This document shows, piece after piece, positions 37,630 to 45,241 of a DNA stretch of 64,000 nt. Source of the stretch: Leucobacter musarum subsp. musarum (GTDB lineage Bacteria; Actinomycetota; Actinomycetes; Actinomycetales; Microbacteriaceae); NCBI RefSeq assembly GCF_001273845.1, contig NZ_JHBW01000087.1, positions 558,001 through 622,000 of the forward strand. Direction: 5' to 3'. Under the pieces are notes generated by a model. It was not told the origin of the DNA. It saw only the letters and a program-made list of their open reading frames with translations, and ran no database searches. Numbering within the stretch: the first letter of the stretch is position 1; each line of letters opens with the position of its first letter. A program made the translations under genes and the position numbers.

Positions 37630-38400
37630 GTGACCGCATCATCCGCGTCGTCGTCTGCCGCGACGACCGATCAGATCATCTCGGCTACCGGGCTTGGGGT
37701 TCGTTTTCGTCGCAACCGAGGCTCGCGACGCAGTTTCAAGGATCTCTTCGCCAGCCGCGCACGACGCGGTCGGCCCGGTGAGTTCTGGGCATTGCGCGAC
37801 GTGTCGTTCGATGTGCGCCCCGGTGAGGCCATCGGTGTCGTCGGCAGAAACGGTCAGGGGAAGTCGACCCTGCTCAAGCTGGTCGCCGGGGTGCTGTTCC
37901 CCGATGAAGGCCAGGTGCAGGTGCACGCAGGGGTCGCGCCACTGATCGAGATCACGGGCGGGTTCGTCGGGGACCTCACCGTGCGAGACAACGTGTGGCT
38001 CACGGCGGGCCTACATGGCCTGAAGCGTGCGGAGATCGCCGAACGTTTCGCCTCGATTATCGAATTCGCCGGCGCAGAGGATGTCACCGACACCCCCTTC
38101 AAGCACCTCTCAAGCGGCATGAAAGTGCGCGTGGCGTTCTCAGTCATCTCGCAGCTCGACGAGCCCGTGCTGCTCGTCGACGAAGTGCTTGCAGTGGGCG
38201 ACAAGACCTTTCGCGCGAAGTGCTATCGCCGCATCGAAGAGATACTGGCCGAGGGCAAGACACTCTTCCTCGTGTCGCACAACGAACGCGACCTGCGGCG
38301 GTTCTGCACGCGCGGACTCTATCTCGATCGCGGCGCGCTCGTGCTCGACGGCTCAATCGACGCGGTGCTGGATCGCTACAACACCGATCATCCGGCCTAG
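37630..38400 (+). CDS. polysaccharide/teichoic-acid ABC exporter ATPase (Wzt/TagH-like)
   Basis: 256 residues: Walker A GRNGQGKSTLLK, Q-loop region LIEITGGFVGDLTVRDN, signature LSSGMKVRVAFS, Walker B VLLVDEVLAVGDKTF, H-loop VSHNERD. The GDLTVRDN and VLAVGD forms are typical of polymer exporters. No C-terminal carbohydrate-binding domain, as in TagH-type short versions. It lies one base after the permease and converges with a glycerophosphotransferase gene (4-bp overlap). Confidence 0.9.
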   Translation: MTASSASSSAATTDQIISATGLGVRFRRNRGSRRSFKDLFASRARRGRPGEFWALRDVSFDVRPGEAIGVVGRNGQGKSTLLKLVAGVLFPDEGQVQVHAGVAPLIEITGGFVGDLTVRDNVWLTAGLHGLKRAEIAERFASIIEFAGAEDVTDTPFKHLSSGMKVRVAFSVISQLDEPVLLVDEVLAVGDKTFRAKCYRRIEEILAEGKTLFLVSHNERDLRRFCTRGLYLDRGALVLDGSIDAVLDRYNTDHPA

Positions 38401-39629
38401 TCGGGCAGCTCGGCCCTACGCTCGACATCGGCCCGCTCGATCAGCTCACGGATCGCGGCGTGGAATCGCCGCGTCGGCGAACCGGGAGTCGTATCGCCGA
38501 AGTACCGCTGAGACCAGGTGCCGAGCCGTTCGCGAGCCGCAGTGTCACCGATCACCCGGTCGAGCACCGCGACGATATCCGGTGTGTGCGCGACGTCGAG
38601 CCACTCGCAGACACTCAAGTACCCGCCACTGTCGACTGCGGCGTCAGATGAGAGCGGCCGGGTCACCATCAGCGGCTTTCCCGTTGCCAGCCGATCGTAG
38701 ACCATCGCCGAAATGTCGCAGATCGCCACATCGGGCAGGCTGAGCTGCCAATTCAGGGCCGGGCTCGTGTCGTAGACGTGCTGAGCCGACGCGTCCTCAC
38801 GGTTCGCCGTTTCGAGCATCGCGATGATGCGCCGATTCGCCGCGCCGAAGTCGCTGTCGACGACGCCGCTGCGGGGATGCGGCCGATAGACGACGCGGTG
38901 CCTCCCGGTTGCGAGAAGTTGCCGCACGAGCGTTTCGCCGTGCGTCGCCACCGATCCGTAGGCTGCAGCCGGCCTGTCTCCCTCCCACGTCGGCGCGTAG
39001 AGCACGACGGTGCGGTCGTCTGCGGCGAACGGCGGCTCACCCGAGAGGTGATCGGCCTGTGGCCTGCCGATCGCAAACGTGCGCGTGGCGACGTCGTACC
39101 CCCACAGCGCCGCCGACAGTCGCTCCCGTGCCGCATCTCCGGCAACGAACGCGAAGTCGTACGACTTGTGCTGGTTGCTCGTCATGTACATTTTGTCGCT
39201 TTCGCCGTGATTGACGAACACGTGCCAGCGACGCCCGTAGCGCATCATCTGGAAGTTACGGGTGTTCTGATTCACGTACAGCACCACATCGAGGCGCTGC
39301 TCGACGACGATGTTTTCGAGATGAGTGACTTTCGGCACGAACTCGACGTCGAGCCCGCTCTCTTGCATCAGCTGACGGGCACCCGCCGCATTGCGCGCGA
39401 GCACCAGCACCGGCCATTCTTCAGACAGGCGGCGGAGCGGCGCATACCACTGGCGCATCTGGTAGATATTGACGTCGCTATCGGCGAAGTAGACCCCCAC
39501 ACGATAGTGCTGCGTGGGGAGGTCGCCCCGTTCGGTGATGAGCTGACGCACCTGAAAGTACGACTGACGACCCTTCAGCACTCGTTTGCCGAGCCGGAGC
39601 GCGCGTTTCGCATCTTTCGCCAATTGCAT
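38397..39629 (-). CDS. CDP-glycerol glycerophosphotransferase-like protein, single domain
   Basis: 410 residues. GT-B-like wall-polymer polymerase family (TagB/TagF-like): VFVNHGESDKM, VVLYAPTWEGDR, VYRPHPRSG and CDISAMVYDRLATGKP. The membrane-association and polymer-forming roles are inferred from the family. It may prime or extend a glycerol-phosphate or related polymer exported by the adjacent Wzm/Wzt pair. ATG at 39629 lies six bases after TAAGCT. Confidence 0.8.
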   Translation of the reverse strand: MQLAKDAKRALRLGKRVLKGRQSYFQVRQLITERGDLPTQHYRVGVYFADSDVNIYQMRQWYAPLRRLSEEWPVLVLARNAAGARQLMQESGLDVEFVPKVTHLENIVVEQRLDVVLYVNQNTRNFQMMRYGRRWHVFVNHGESDKMYMTSNQHKSYDFAFVAGDAARERLSAALWGYDVATRTFAIGRPQADHLSGEPPFAADDRTVVLYAPTWEGDRPAAAYGSVATHGETLVRQLLATGRHRVVYRPHPRSGVVDSDFGAANRRIIAMLETANREDASAQHVYDTSPALNWQLSLPDVAICDISAMVYDRLATGKPLMVTRPLSSDAAVDSGGYLSVCEWLDVAHTPDIVAVLDRVIGDTAARERLGTWSQRYFGDTTPGSPTRRFHAAIRELIERADVERRAELPD

Positions 39630-39635
39630 CCAAAC

Positions 39636-39641
39636 AGCTTA
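39636..39641 (-). promoter_or_regulatory. -10 element of the glycerophosphotransferase-like gene, leaderless spacing
   Basis: TAAGCT on the minus strand, six bases, then ATG 39629. Confidence 0.5.
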
Positions 39642-39724
39642 CTGGGCGGGCCTGCGGAGCTTCTGGCCACGTGCGCCACACGGCATGGAGGATCACCCGG
39701 CAGCCAGTATGGGAGGATCATCGA

Positions 39725-40780
39725 GTGACCTCACCGATTCCTCGGCTTCCTGCGCTCGATGCGCTTCCCGCGGTGACGTATGTCATGCCGGTGCTCAACG
39801 AAGAGGGGTTTCTGGAGCAGGCCGTTCGCACCATCTTGGCTCAGGATTACGCCGGCGAAAAAGAGATTGTGCTCGCCCTCGGCCCGTCTCGTGACGGAAG
39901 CAACGCGATTGCCGCGCGACTCGCAGATGAGGATCCGCGAGTCGTGCTCGTCGATAACCCCGAACGCGATATCCCGGCCGGCCTCAATCACGCCATTGCC
40001 GCGGGCACGCACGAGGTCATCGTTCGAGTCGACGCCCACTCCGAGTTGACCCCCGATTACACGCGCCGTGGCGTCGCCGCACTCCGGCAGATCGACGCCG
40101 CAAACGTTGGCGGCGTCATGCGCGCTGCCGGAGCCGGTGCCGTGCAGCGCGCCATCGCGCGCGGGTACAACAGCCCCTTCGGTCTCGGCGGCGGCGCCTA
40201 TCACGGAGACGGCACCCCCGGCCCGGCCGAGTCGGCCTATCTGGGAATCTTCCGTCGTACCGCCCTCGAGGCCGTGGGCGGGTACGACCCCGCGATCCTG
40301 CGCGGCGAAGACTGGGAGCTCAACCTCAGACTGCGCCGAACCGGCTACACGGTCTGGTTCGAGCCCGCATTGGGCGTCACGTACTGGCCGCGCGCGAGCC
40401 TCGGCGATCTCGCACGCCAGTTCTTCGCCACGGGCACCTGGCGCGCAGTACTCGTACGGCGCTACGGCCGCGCGAACCCCTGGCGGTTCTTCATGCCGGG
40501 AGTTCTGGTGCTCGGTCTCGCCCTGAGTCTCGTGACGCTCGCGCTGCTGCTGAGCGGACTCGTCTCGTGGGCGTCACTGGCACCGGCACTCCTGCTGCCG
40601 GCCGTGCTCTACCTCGGGGCGATCCTGTTCGCAACCTGGCGCATCCCGGATCAGCGCGGCCTCCGCGACCGCGCGCTCACCGCCGTGACACTCATCACGA
40701 TGCATCTGAGCTGGGGAACCGGGTTTCTCCGCGGTATCGCCTTCGGCGGTGGACGCGTGGTCGATCGCTCGCGGGTCTAA
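39725..40780 (+). CDS. family 2 glycosyltransferase
   Basis: 351 residues. GT-A domain: TYVMPVLNEEGFLEQAV, metal-binding VRVDAHSEL, GGGAYHG, and GEDWELNLRLRRTGY. Two or three membrane segments follow (about 265-330). It resembles succinoglycan/ExoA-type transferases that work on lipid-linked acceptors. GTG at 39725 is preceded by GGGAGG. It overlaps the convergent 797-residue glycerophosphotransferase gene by 4 bp. Confidence 0.87.
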   Translation: MTSPIPRLPALDALPAVTYVMPVLNEEGFLEQAVRTILAQDYAGEKEIVLALGPSRDGSNAIAARLADEDPRVVLVDNPERDIPAGLNHAIAAGTHEVIVRVDAHSELTPDYTRRGVAALRQIDAANVGGVMRAAGAGAVQRAIARGYNSPFGLGGGAYHGDGTPGPAESAYLGIFRRTALEAVGGYDPAILRGEDWELNLRLRRTGYTVWFEPALGVTYWPRASLGDLARQFFATGTWRAVLVRRYGRANPWRFFMPGVLVLGLALSLVTLALLLSGLVSWASLAPALLLPAVLYLGAILFATWRIPDQRGLRDRALTAVTLITMHLSWGTGFLRGIAFGGGRVVDRSRV

Positions 40781-43170
40781 CAGACGCCTCGATCGACGAG
40801 TTCGTCGACGACCCTGCTGGCCGCACCACCGTCGTCATGCGGGGTGAACCTGTGTCGCCATGCCGCGTACGCGTCGGAGTACGGCACCCCCGCTCGGGCC
40901 GTGTCGATCAACTGTTCCGGAGTCGTGAGCAGTGGGCCGGGGGCTGACGCCTCGAAGTCGAACGTAAACCCGCGCTCACGATCGCGATAGTCGGCAAGAT
41001 CAGGCACGTAGAACGCCATCGGCACCGCAGCTGCAGCGGCATCGAACATCGTCGACGAATAGTCGGTGACGAACAGATCAGCGGCCAGGATCACGTCATT
41101 GACATCGGGGTGTGTCGAGGCATCGATGATTCGCGGGTCGTGCGCCTCCATCGCTCCCCCGATCAGCCCCTGCACTCGCACGTGCCCGCGAGTCACGATC
41201 ACCCAGGGATCGTCTGGTTCGTCGAGCGCAGATATCAGCGCAGCGATATCGAGCACTCGTGGATCTGCCGCCTGCCCGCGACGGCTCTCGCGCCATGTCG
41301 GCGCGTAGACGAGCACGCGGGGGCCATCGGCGATTCCGAGAGCACGCCTCGCTCCGTCTTGCAGAATGCGTATGCGCTCCGGGCCGCGATCAGACTGCAC
41401 CACCGCGCGCGCCAAGCGATCGTCGCGCGGGTACCCGGTTTCGAGCATCGGGCCCTGATACGCGTAGCTCTCACGGAACTGCGACGTCGAGTGCGGGTTC
41501 TGGGAAAGCAGGAGGCTCCATCGACGACTCTCACGCCGCGTCGCGATGCGTGTCTGCAGCCCCGTGTTCGGCCGGGTGAGGGCCAGGTGCTTGAGCATGG
41601 TGCCGTGCCACGTCTGCAGCACGAACTGATCCCGACCGCGCCGAAACCCGTATCGGAGCCAATCGTTGACCACCAGCAGTCGTGCCCGCGCACGCGCGGC
41701 GAACCAGTCTGCACCACCGACGAGCACCGGAATCGCGCCTTCGGGCACCGCGATGGTTTCGTCGACCACGCTCCAATACCGGGTCTGTTCAGGAAAGCGC
41801 TGAGCCAGTTCGCGGTCGATCGCGAGTGGATTGCAGCTCACCTGGCACCCTTCGAAACTCTCGAAGAAGACACCGGATTCGACCCGCTCGGCCGCCGGCA
41901 GCGCGAGTCTCCGAATCTCGGCGAGTACTTTCGCAGCCGCGCCGCCCTGAGGCGCGTCGTGGAAACGACGTGCGAGGTCGCGAGCGTCGACTTCGGCCTG
42001 CCGCCTGCCCGGGCCGGCATCCATGACCGTGCTCAGGCGCCGAATCGTCGCCTCCCACGTGAGCTGCACGTGACCCGATGCCGTGATCTCGAGGGGCTCG
42101 TACAGCCCTCGCGTCGCCGAATAGTGCACTACATCGGGCGCGAACCACACGATCGGGCGCTCCAGCAGCGCGAAATCGATCGCGATCGACGAGTAATCGG
42201 TGATCACGACATCGAATGCTCCGAGCAGCGGGGTGATGTCTGGGGCGATCGTTGCCGGGAGCGCGAGCACGCGTGCGTTTACCGCGTCAACACCGGCCGA
42301 GCCGAACGCCGCATCGTACGCGCCACTCCCCATGGGGTGCGATCGGATGACCAATCGTGCGCCGTGCGCTGACAGCCACGTCGTGATCGCAGCAGCTTCT
42401 TCGGGCGTCGGCACGGCGGGGTCTGGCGCCCCGTCACGCCAGGTGGGCGCGTAGAAGATCAGGGCCTCGGCCGCTGTCGATGCGTCTGCATCGAGCCCGA
42501 GCAGTCGGCGCACCTCCGCGCGGGCACTCGCGGCAAGCACGGGATCCGACGCTTGCGCGACGAGAACATCATCGCGCGCGTCCCCGAGGGCGCGCACGCG
42601 TCCGGGGGCCACACGGTTCGCCTGCCGCAACCGCCGCGCACTCGTCACCGATGCCGCAACGTACAGCTGCACGCGTTCGGCACCGAGGCGATACACGCGA
42701 CGCAGGATCGCCCGTGCGAATCCCGGCCCATCTGTCGAGCGCGCGAGGTGGTGATGCAAGCGTTTCAGCGGCACACCGTGCCCGAGGTGAGTGATCGAGG
42801 CTCCGGCGATCCCGAATCGATTGACATCGCGGTAGCCGTGAGTGATCACGATTTGCCGCGCCGTGAGCGTGGCGGTGAACCCCGCCCAACTGTCACGGGG
42901 AACCGGGGTGAAGCCCTCGGCGGTCGCTCGCGCCGCTTCGGCCTCGTCTGCGATGGCCCAAAAAATGCGGGCATTCGGATCGGTGTCACGCAGTTCGCGC
43001 GCGACGGCGAGTGCGCCCTCACCGACCCCGATCCAGCTGCCGAACATCCACTGATCCGGGCGTCGCGGCACGAACCAGGAGACGAGGAGTGAGATCGCGA
43101 AGGCCGCCATTGCGAGCAGTCGAGAGATAGCACCGCTCGATGCGGGGGTTCCTGCGGTACTCATTCCCAC
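40777..43170 (-). CDS. tandem CDP-glycerol glycerophosphotransferase-like protein
   Basis: 797 residues made of two copies of the glycerophosphotransferase fold. Copy 1 (about 1-400): HLGHGVPLKRL, LIFYAPTWRDG, VITDYSSIAIDF. Copy 2 (about 410-797): LQTWHGTMLKHL, VLVYAPTWRES, FVTDYSSTMFD. One N-terminal hydrophobic segment could anchor it. Fused polymerase domains of this kind suggest a poly(polyol-phosphate) or related glycopolymer. A strong terminator from htrA lies just upstream, so it has its own promoter. Confidence 0.85.
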   Translation of the reverse strand: MGMSTAGTPASSGAISRLLAMAAFAISLLVSWFVPRRPDQWMFGSWIGVGEGALAVARELRDTDPNARIFWAIADEAEAARATAEGFTPVPRDSWAGFTATLTARQIVITHGYRDVNRFGIAGASITHLGHGVPLKRLHHHLARSTDGPGFARAILRRVYRLGAERVQLYVAASVTSARRLRQANRVAPGRVRALGDARDDVLVAQASDPVLAASARAEVRRLLGLDADASTAAEALIFYAPTWRDGAPDPAVPTPEEAAAITTWLSAHGARLVIRSHPMGSGAYDAAFGSAGVDAVNARVLALPATIAPDITPLLGAFDVVITDYSSIAIDFALLERPIVWFAPDVVHYSATRGLYEPLEITASGHVQLTWEATIRRLSTVMDAGPGRRQAEVDARDLARRFHDAPQGGAAAKVLAEIRRLALPAAERVESGVFFESFEGCQVSCNPLAIDRELAQRFPEQTRYWSVVDETIAVPEGAIPVLVGGADWFAARARARLLVVNDWLRYGFRRGRDQFVLQTWHGTMLKHLALTRPNTGLQTRIATRRESRRWSLLLSQNPHSTSQFRESYAYQGPMLETGYPRDDRLARAVVQSDRGPERIRILQDGARRALGIADGPRVLVYAPTWRESRRGQAADPRVLDIAALISALDEPDDPWVIVTRGHVRVQGLIGGAMEAHDPRIIDASTHPDVNDVILAADLFVTDYSSTMFDAAAAAVPMAFYVPDLADYRDRERGFTFDFEASAPGPLLTTPEQLIDTARAGVPYSDAYAAWRHRFTPHDDGGAASRVVDELVDRGVC

Positions 43171-43222
43171 AACTGTAGGGCATGCCGTTGCCGTAGAGAT
43201 TGGTACCGGCCCACACGCGCGC

Positions 43223-43265
43223 GAACGCCGCGAACCACATCGAGAGGATGTCGTTCGCGGCGTTC
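43223..43265 (-). terminator. terminator after the htrA-like gene
   Basis: 13-bp perfect stem (GAACGCCGCGAAC with its complement). After one C-C mismatch the stem runs on for five more pairs to a GAGAG loop. It lies 26 bp after the protease stop. Confidence 0.82.
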
Positions 43266-43290
43266 AGAGGGAACCGTGGGAGCGTCGAAA

Positions 43291-45051
43291 TCAGTATTCG
43301 AGCGTGCCGAGCGTTGCCTCGGTCTCGCCGGGTTCACCGCCCCGCGTGTACTCGATCTTGACGGTGCTGCCCCCGGCGTGCTCGCGGATCAGTGCGGATA
43401 CCGAGGTCCCATCGACGGCAGAGACACCGTCGACCGCGGTGATGACGTCGCCCGACTTCAGCCCGGCCTTGTCGGCCGCGCCGCCGCTCGACACGTCGAC
43501 GAGCAGGCCGCCCGCGTGATTCGCATCTGCGTCCGTGTCTTGCGAGGAGTCCGCGACCGAAGCGCCGAGCAATCCGTGCGACGGCTGCTCGCCGGCGATG
43601 ATCGCGTCGGCAACCCGGGTCGCGAGATTCGCCGGGATCGCGAAACCCAGCCCGACGCTGCCGGCAGTGTCGCCGGTGGTCGACGTCGAGGCGATCGCCA
43701 CGTTGATGCCGATGAGCTCGCCGTTACCGTTCAACAGCGCGCCGCCCGAGTTTCCGGGGTTGATCGATGCATCGGTCTGAATGACGGGCAGGGTCACGCT
43801 TCCCGATGACGACGACTGCTGCTGTTGACCGCTGTCACCGTTCTGTTCATCGGGAAGACCGAAGCGGAAGTCCCACGGGAAGCCGTTTCCGCTGTCGCCA
43901 TTGCCTTCGCTGCCGGTATCACCGCTGCCGTCATCTTGCTGGCCCTGGTCGTCGCCGATCAGCGGGCTGCCCACTGAAATGCCGCGATTCAGAGCGCTCA
44001 CGACGCCGCTGGTCACGGTGTTCGCGAGGTTGAGTGGGGCGCCGATGGCGACCGTGAGGTCTCCGACATCGATCTTGTCGGAATCCGCCACGGTAATCGC
44101 GGGGAGATCAGTCGCATCGACCTTCACGACCGCGAGATCAGCGTAGGGATCGACGCCCACGACGCTGCCGTCGAAGATGCGCCCATCACTGAGCTTCACC
44201 CGAATCTTCGCATCACTCATCGCAGCTCCGTCGAGCGTGACGACGTGGGCGTTCGTGATGATGTATCCGTCTTTCTGATAAATGACACCCGAGCCCGAGC
44301 CGCTCGCGCTGGCACCGGACACTTCGAGGGTCACGACGCTCGGGGTCGCGACTGCCGCAACCCCCGAGATCGCTGTGGCATTCTCGGCGTTGTTCAGCGT
44401 GATCGCACTGTTGCCGCTCGCGGTGGCAGTGCTGCTGTGGTTCGCGTTCGCCGACACGACGGCAGCGACTCCGCCGCCGACGACCCCGCCGAGCAGCGCT
44501 CCGATTGCGAGCCCGGCGAGGAGCGCCCCGGTGCGATTCTTGCCGCCGCTGTTTCCGCCCGCGGGTGCTGCCGCTGGGTACACGGGAACGCCGGCTCCAC
44601 CTCCGGCCTGCGGGTGCTGGTGCTCATGCACCGGCGTGCCAACGGCGACTCCAGCCGGGGCCTGCGGCGTCTCGGCACCTGCGTGCTGGTGCGCCGGCTG
44701 CGGCACCGCGCCGGCGGGAGCGGGGAATGCCCCCTGTGGCGCGAGCGGCTGTTGCGCAACGTGTGCTTGCTGGACCGCAGGCTGCACTTGCGTCTCGGGC
44801 TGGAATGGCGGGGCCGGGGGGTTCGTCGCTGCGGGCGGCTGCGGGGCGTACGCGGGCTGCGCGGTCTCGGGGAGCCGCGAGGTCTCCGTTGCATCGGCCG
44901 CGGAACTCTCCACAGGCGTCTCGGGCAGCGGCGACGTCGCCTGGGTGGGGACGACCGGTGCCGCATGGGCTTCTGCGGGGGCGTCACCTGCGACGCGGCC
45001 CTCGGGGGTGATCGGGCGACCGTATGGGTCGTTCTCGGGTGTGGTGCTCAT
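43291..45051 (-). CDS. HtrA/DegP-like serine protease with PDZ domain
   Basis: 586 residues. A long cytoplasmic Pro/Ala/Gln-rich tail (1-170), one membrane helix (about 174-199), an extracytoplasmic chymotrypsin-like domain and a C-terminal PDZ domain. The catalytic triad is complete: His269 (ITNAHVV), Asp305 (DPYADLAVV), Ser435 (NPGNSGGAL). A Gly/Asp/Ser/Gln-rich insert (about 366-418) interrupts the protease domain. Probably a quality-control protease at the cell surface. GGGAG precedes the ATG. Confidence 0.93.
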   Translation of the reverse strand: MSTTPENDPYGRPITPEGRVAGDAPAEAHAAPVVPTQATSPLPETPVESSAADATETSRLPETAQPAYAPQPPAATNPPAPPFQPETQVQPAVQQAHVAQQPLAPQGAFPAPAGAVPQPAHQHAGAETPQAPAGVAVGTPVHEHQHPQAGGGAGVPVYPAAAPAGGNSGGKNRTGALLAGLAIGALLGGVVGGGVAAVVSANANHSSTATASGNSAITLNNAENATAISGVAAVATPSVVTLEVSGASASGSGSGVIYQKDGYIITNAHVVTLDGAAMSDAKIRVKLSDGRIFDGSVVGVDPYADLAVVKVDATDLPAITVADSDKIDVGDLTVAIGAPLNLANTVTSGVVSALNRGISVGSPLIGDDQGQQDDGSGDTGSEGNGDSGNGFPWDFRFGLPDEQNGDSGQQQQSSSSGSVTLPVIQTDASINPGNSGGALLNGNGELIGINVAIASTSTTGDTAGSVGLGFAIPANLATRVADAIIAGEQPSHGLLGASVADSSQDTDADANHAGGLLVDVSSGGAADKAGLKSGDVITAVDGVSAVDGTSVSALIREHAGGSTVKIEYTRGGEPGETEATLGTLEY

Positions 45052-45169
45052 GGGGGCTCCCTTCTCTTACGTACAGCATGGACAGCGAATCTATGAATTA
45101 CGTTTGGGAGACCTGCAGAGCGACTGCATCTTCCGCACAGTGGTCCGATCCGGCACCCGGGAGCCCGAT

Positions 45170-45228
45170 GCGCCGTGCAGATGCGGGTTCGGCTGACCGC
45201 AAGGATCGAGTCCGCACCTGCACGGCGC
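45170..45228 (-). terminator. terminator after the surface-protein gene
   Basis: 11-bp perfect stem GCGCCGTGCAG with its complement, then, after one mismatch, five more pairs. It lies 14 bp after the stop of the wall-anchored protein, in a 190-bp gap with no other gene. Confidence 0.65.
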
Positions 45229-45241
45229 CGTCGAGAACGCG

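Noticed and set aside
43171-43290. Small RNA in the gap after the 797-residue gene's start
   Set aside because: The strong hairpin is explained as the htrA-like gene terminator; no promoter seen in the remaining bases.
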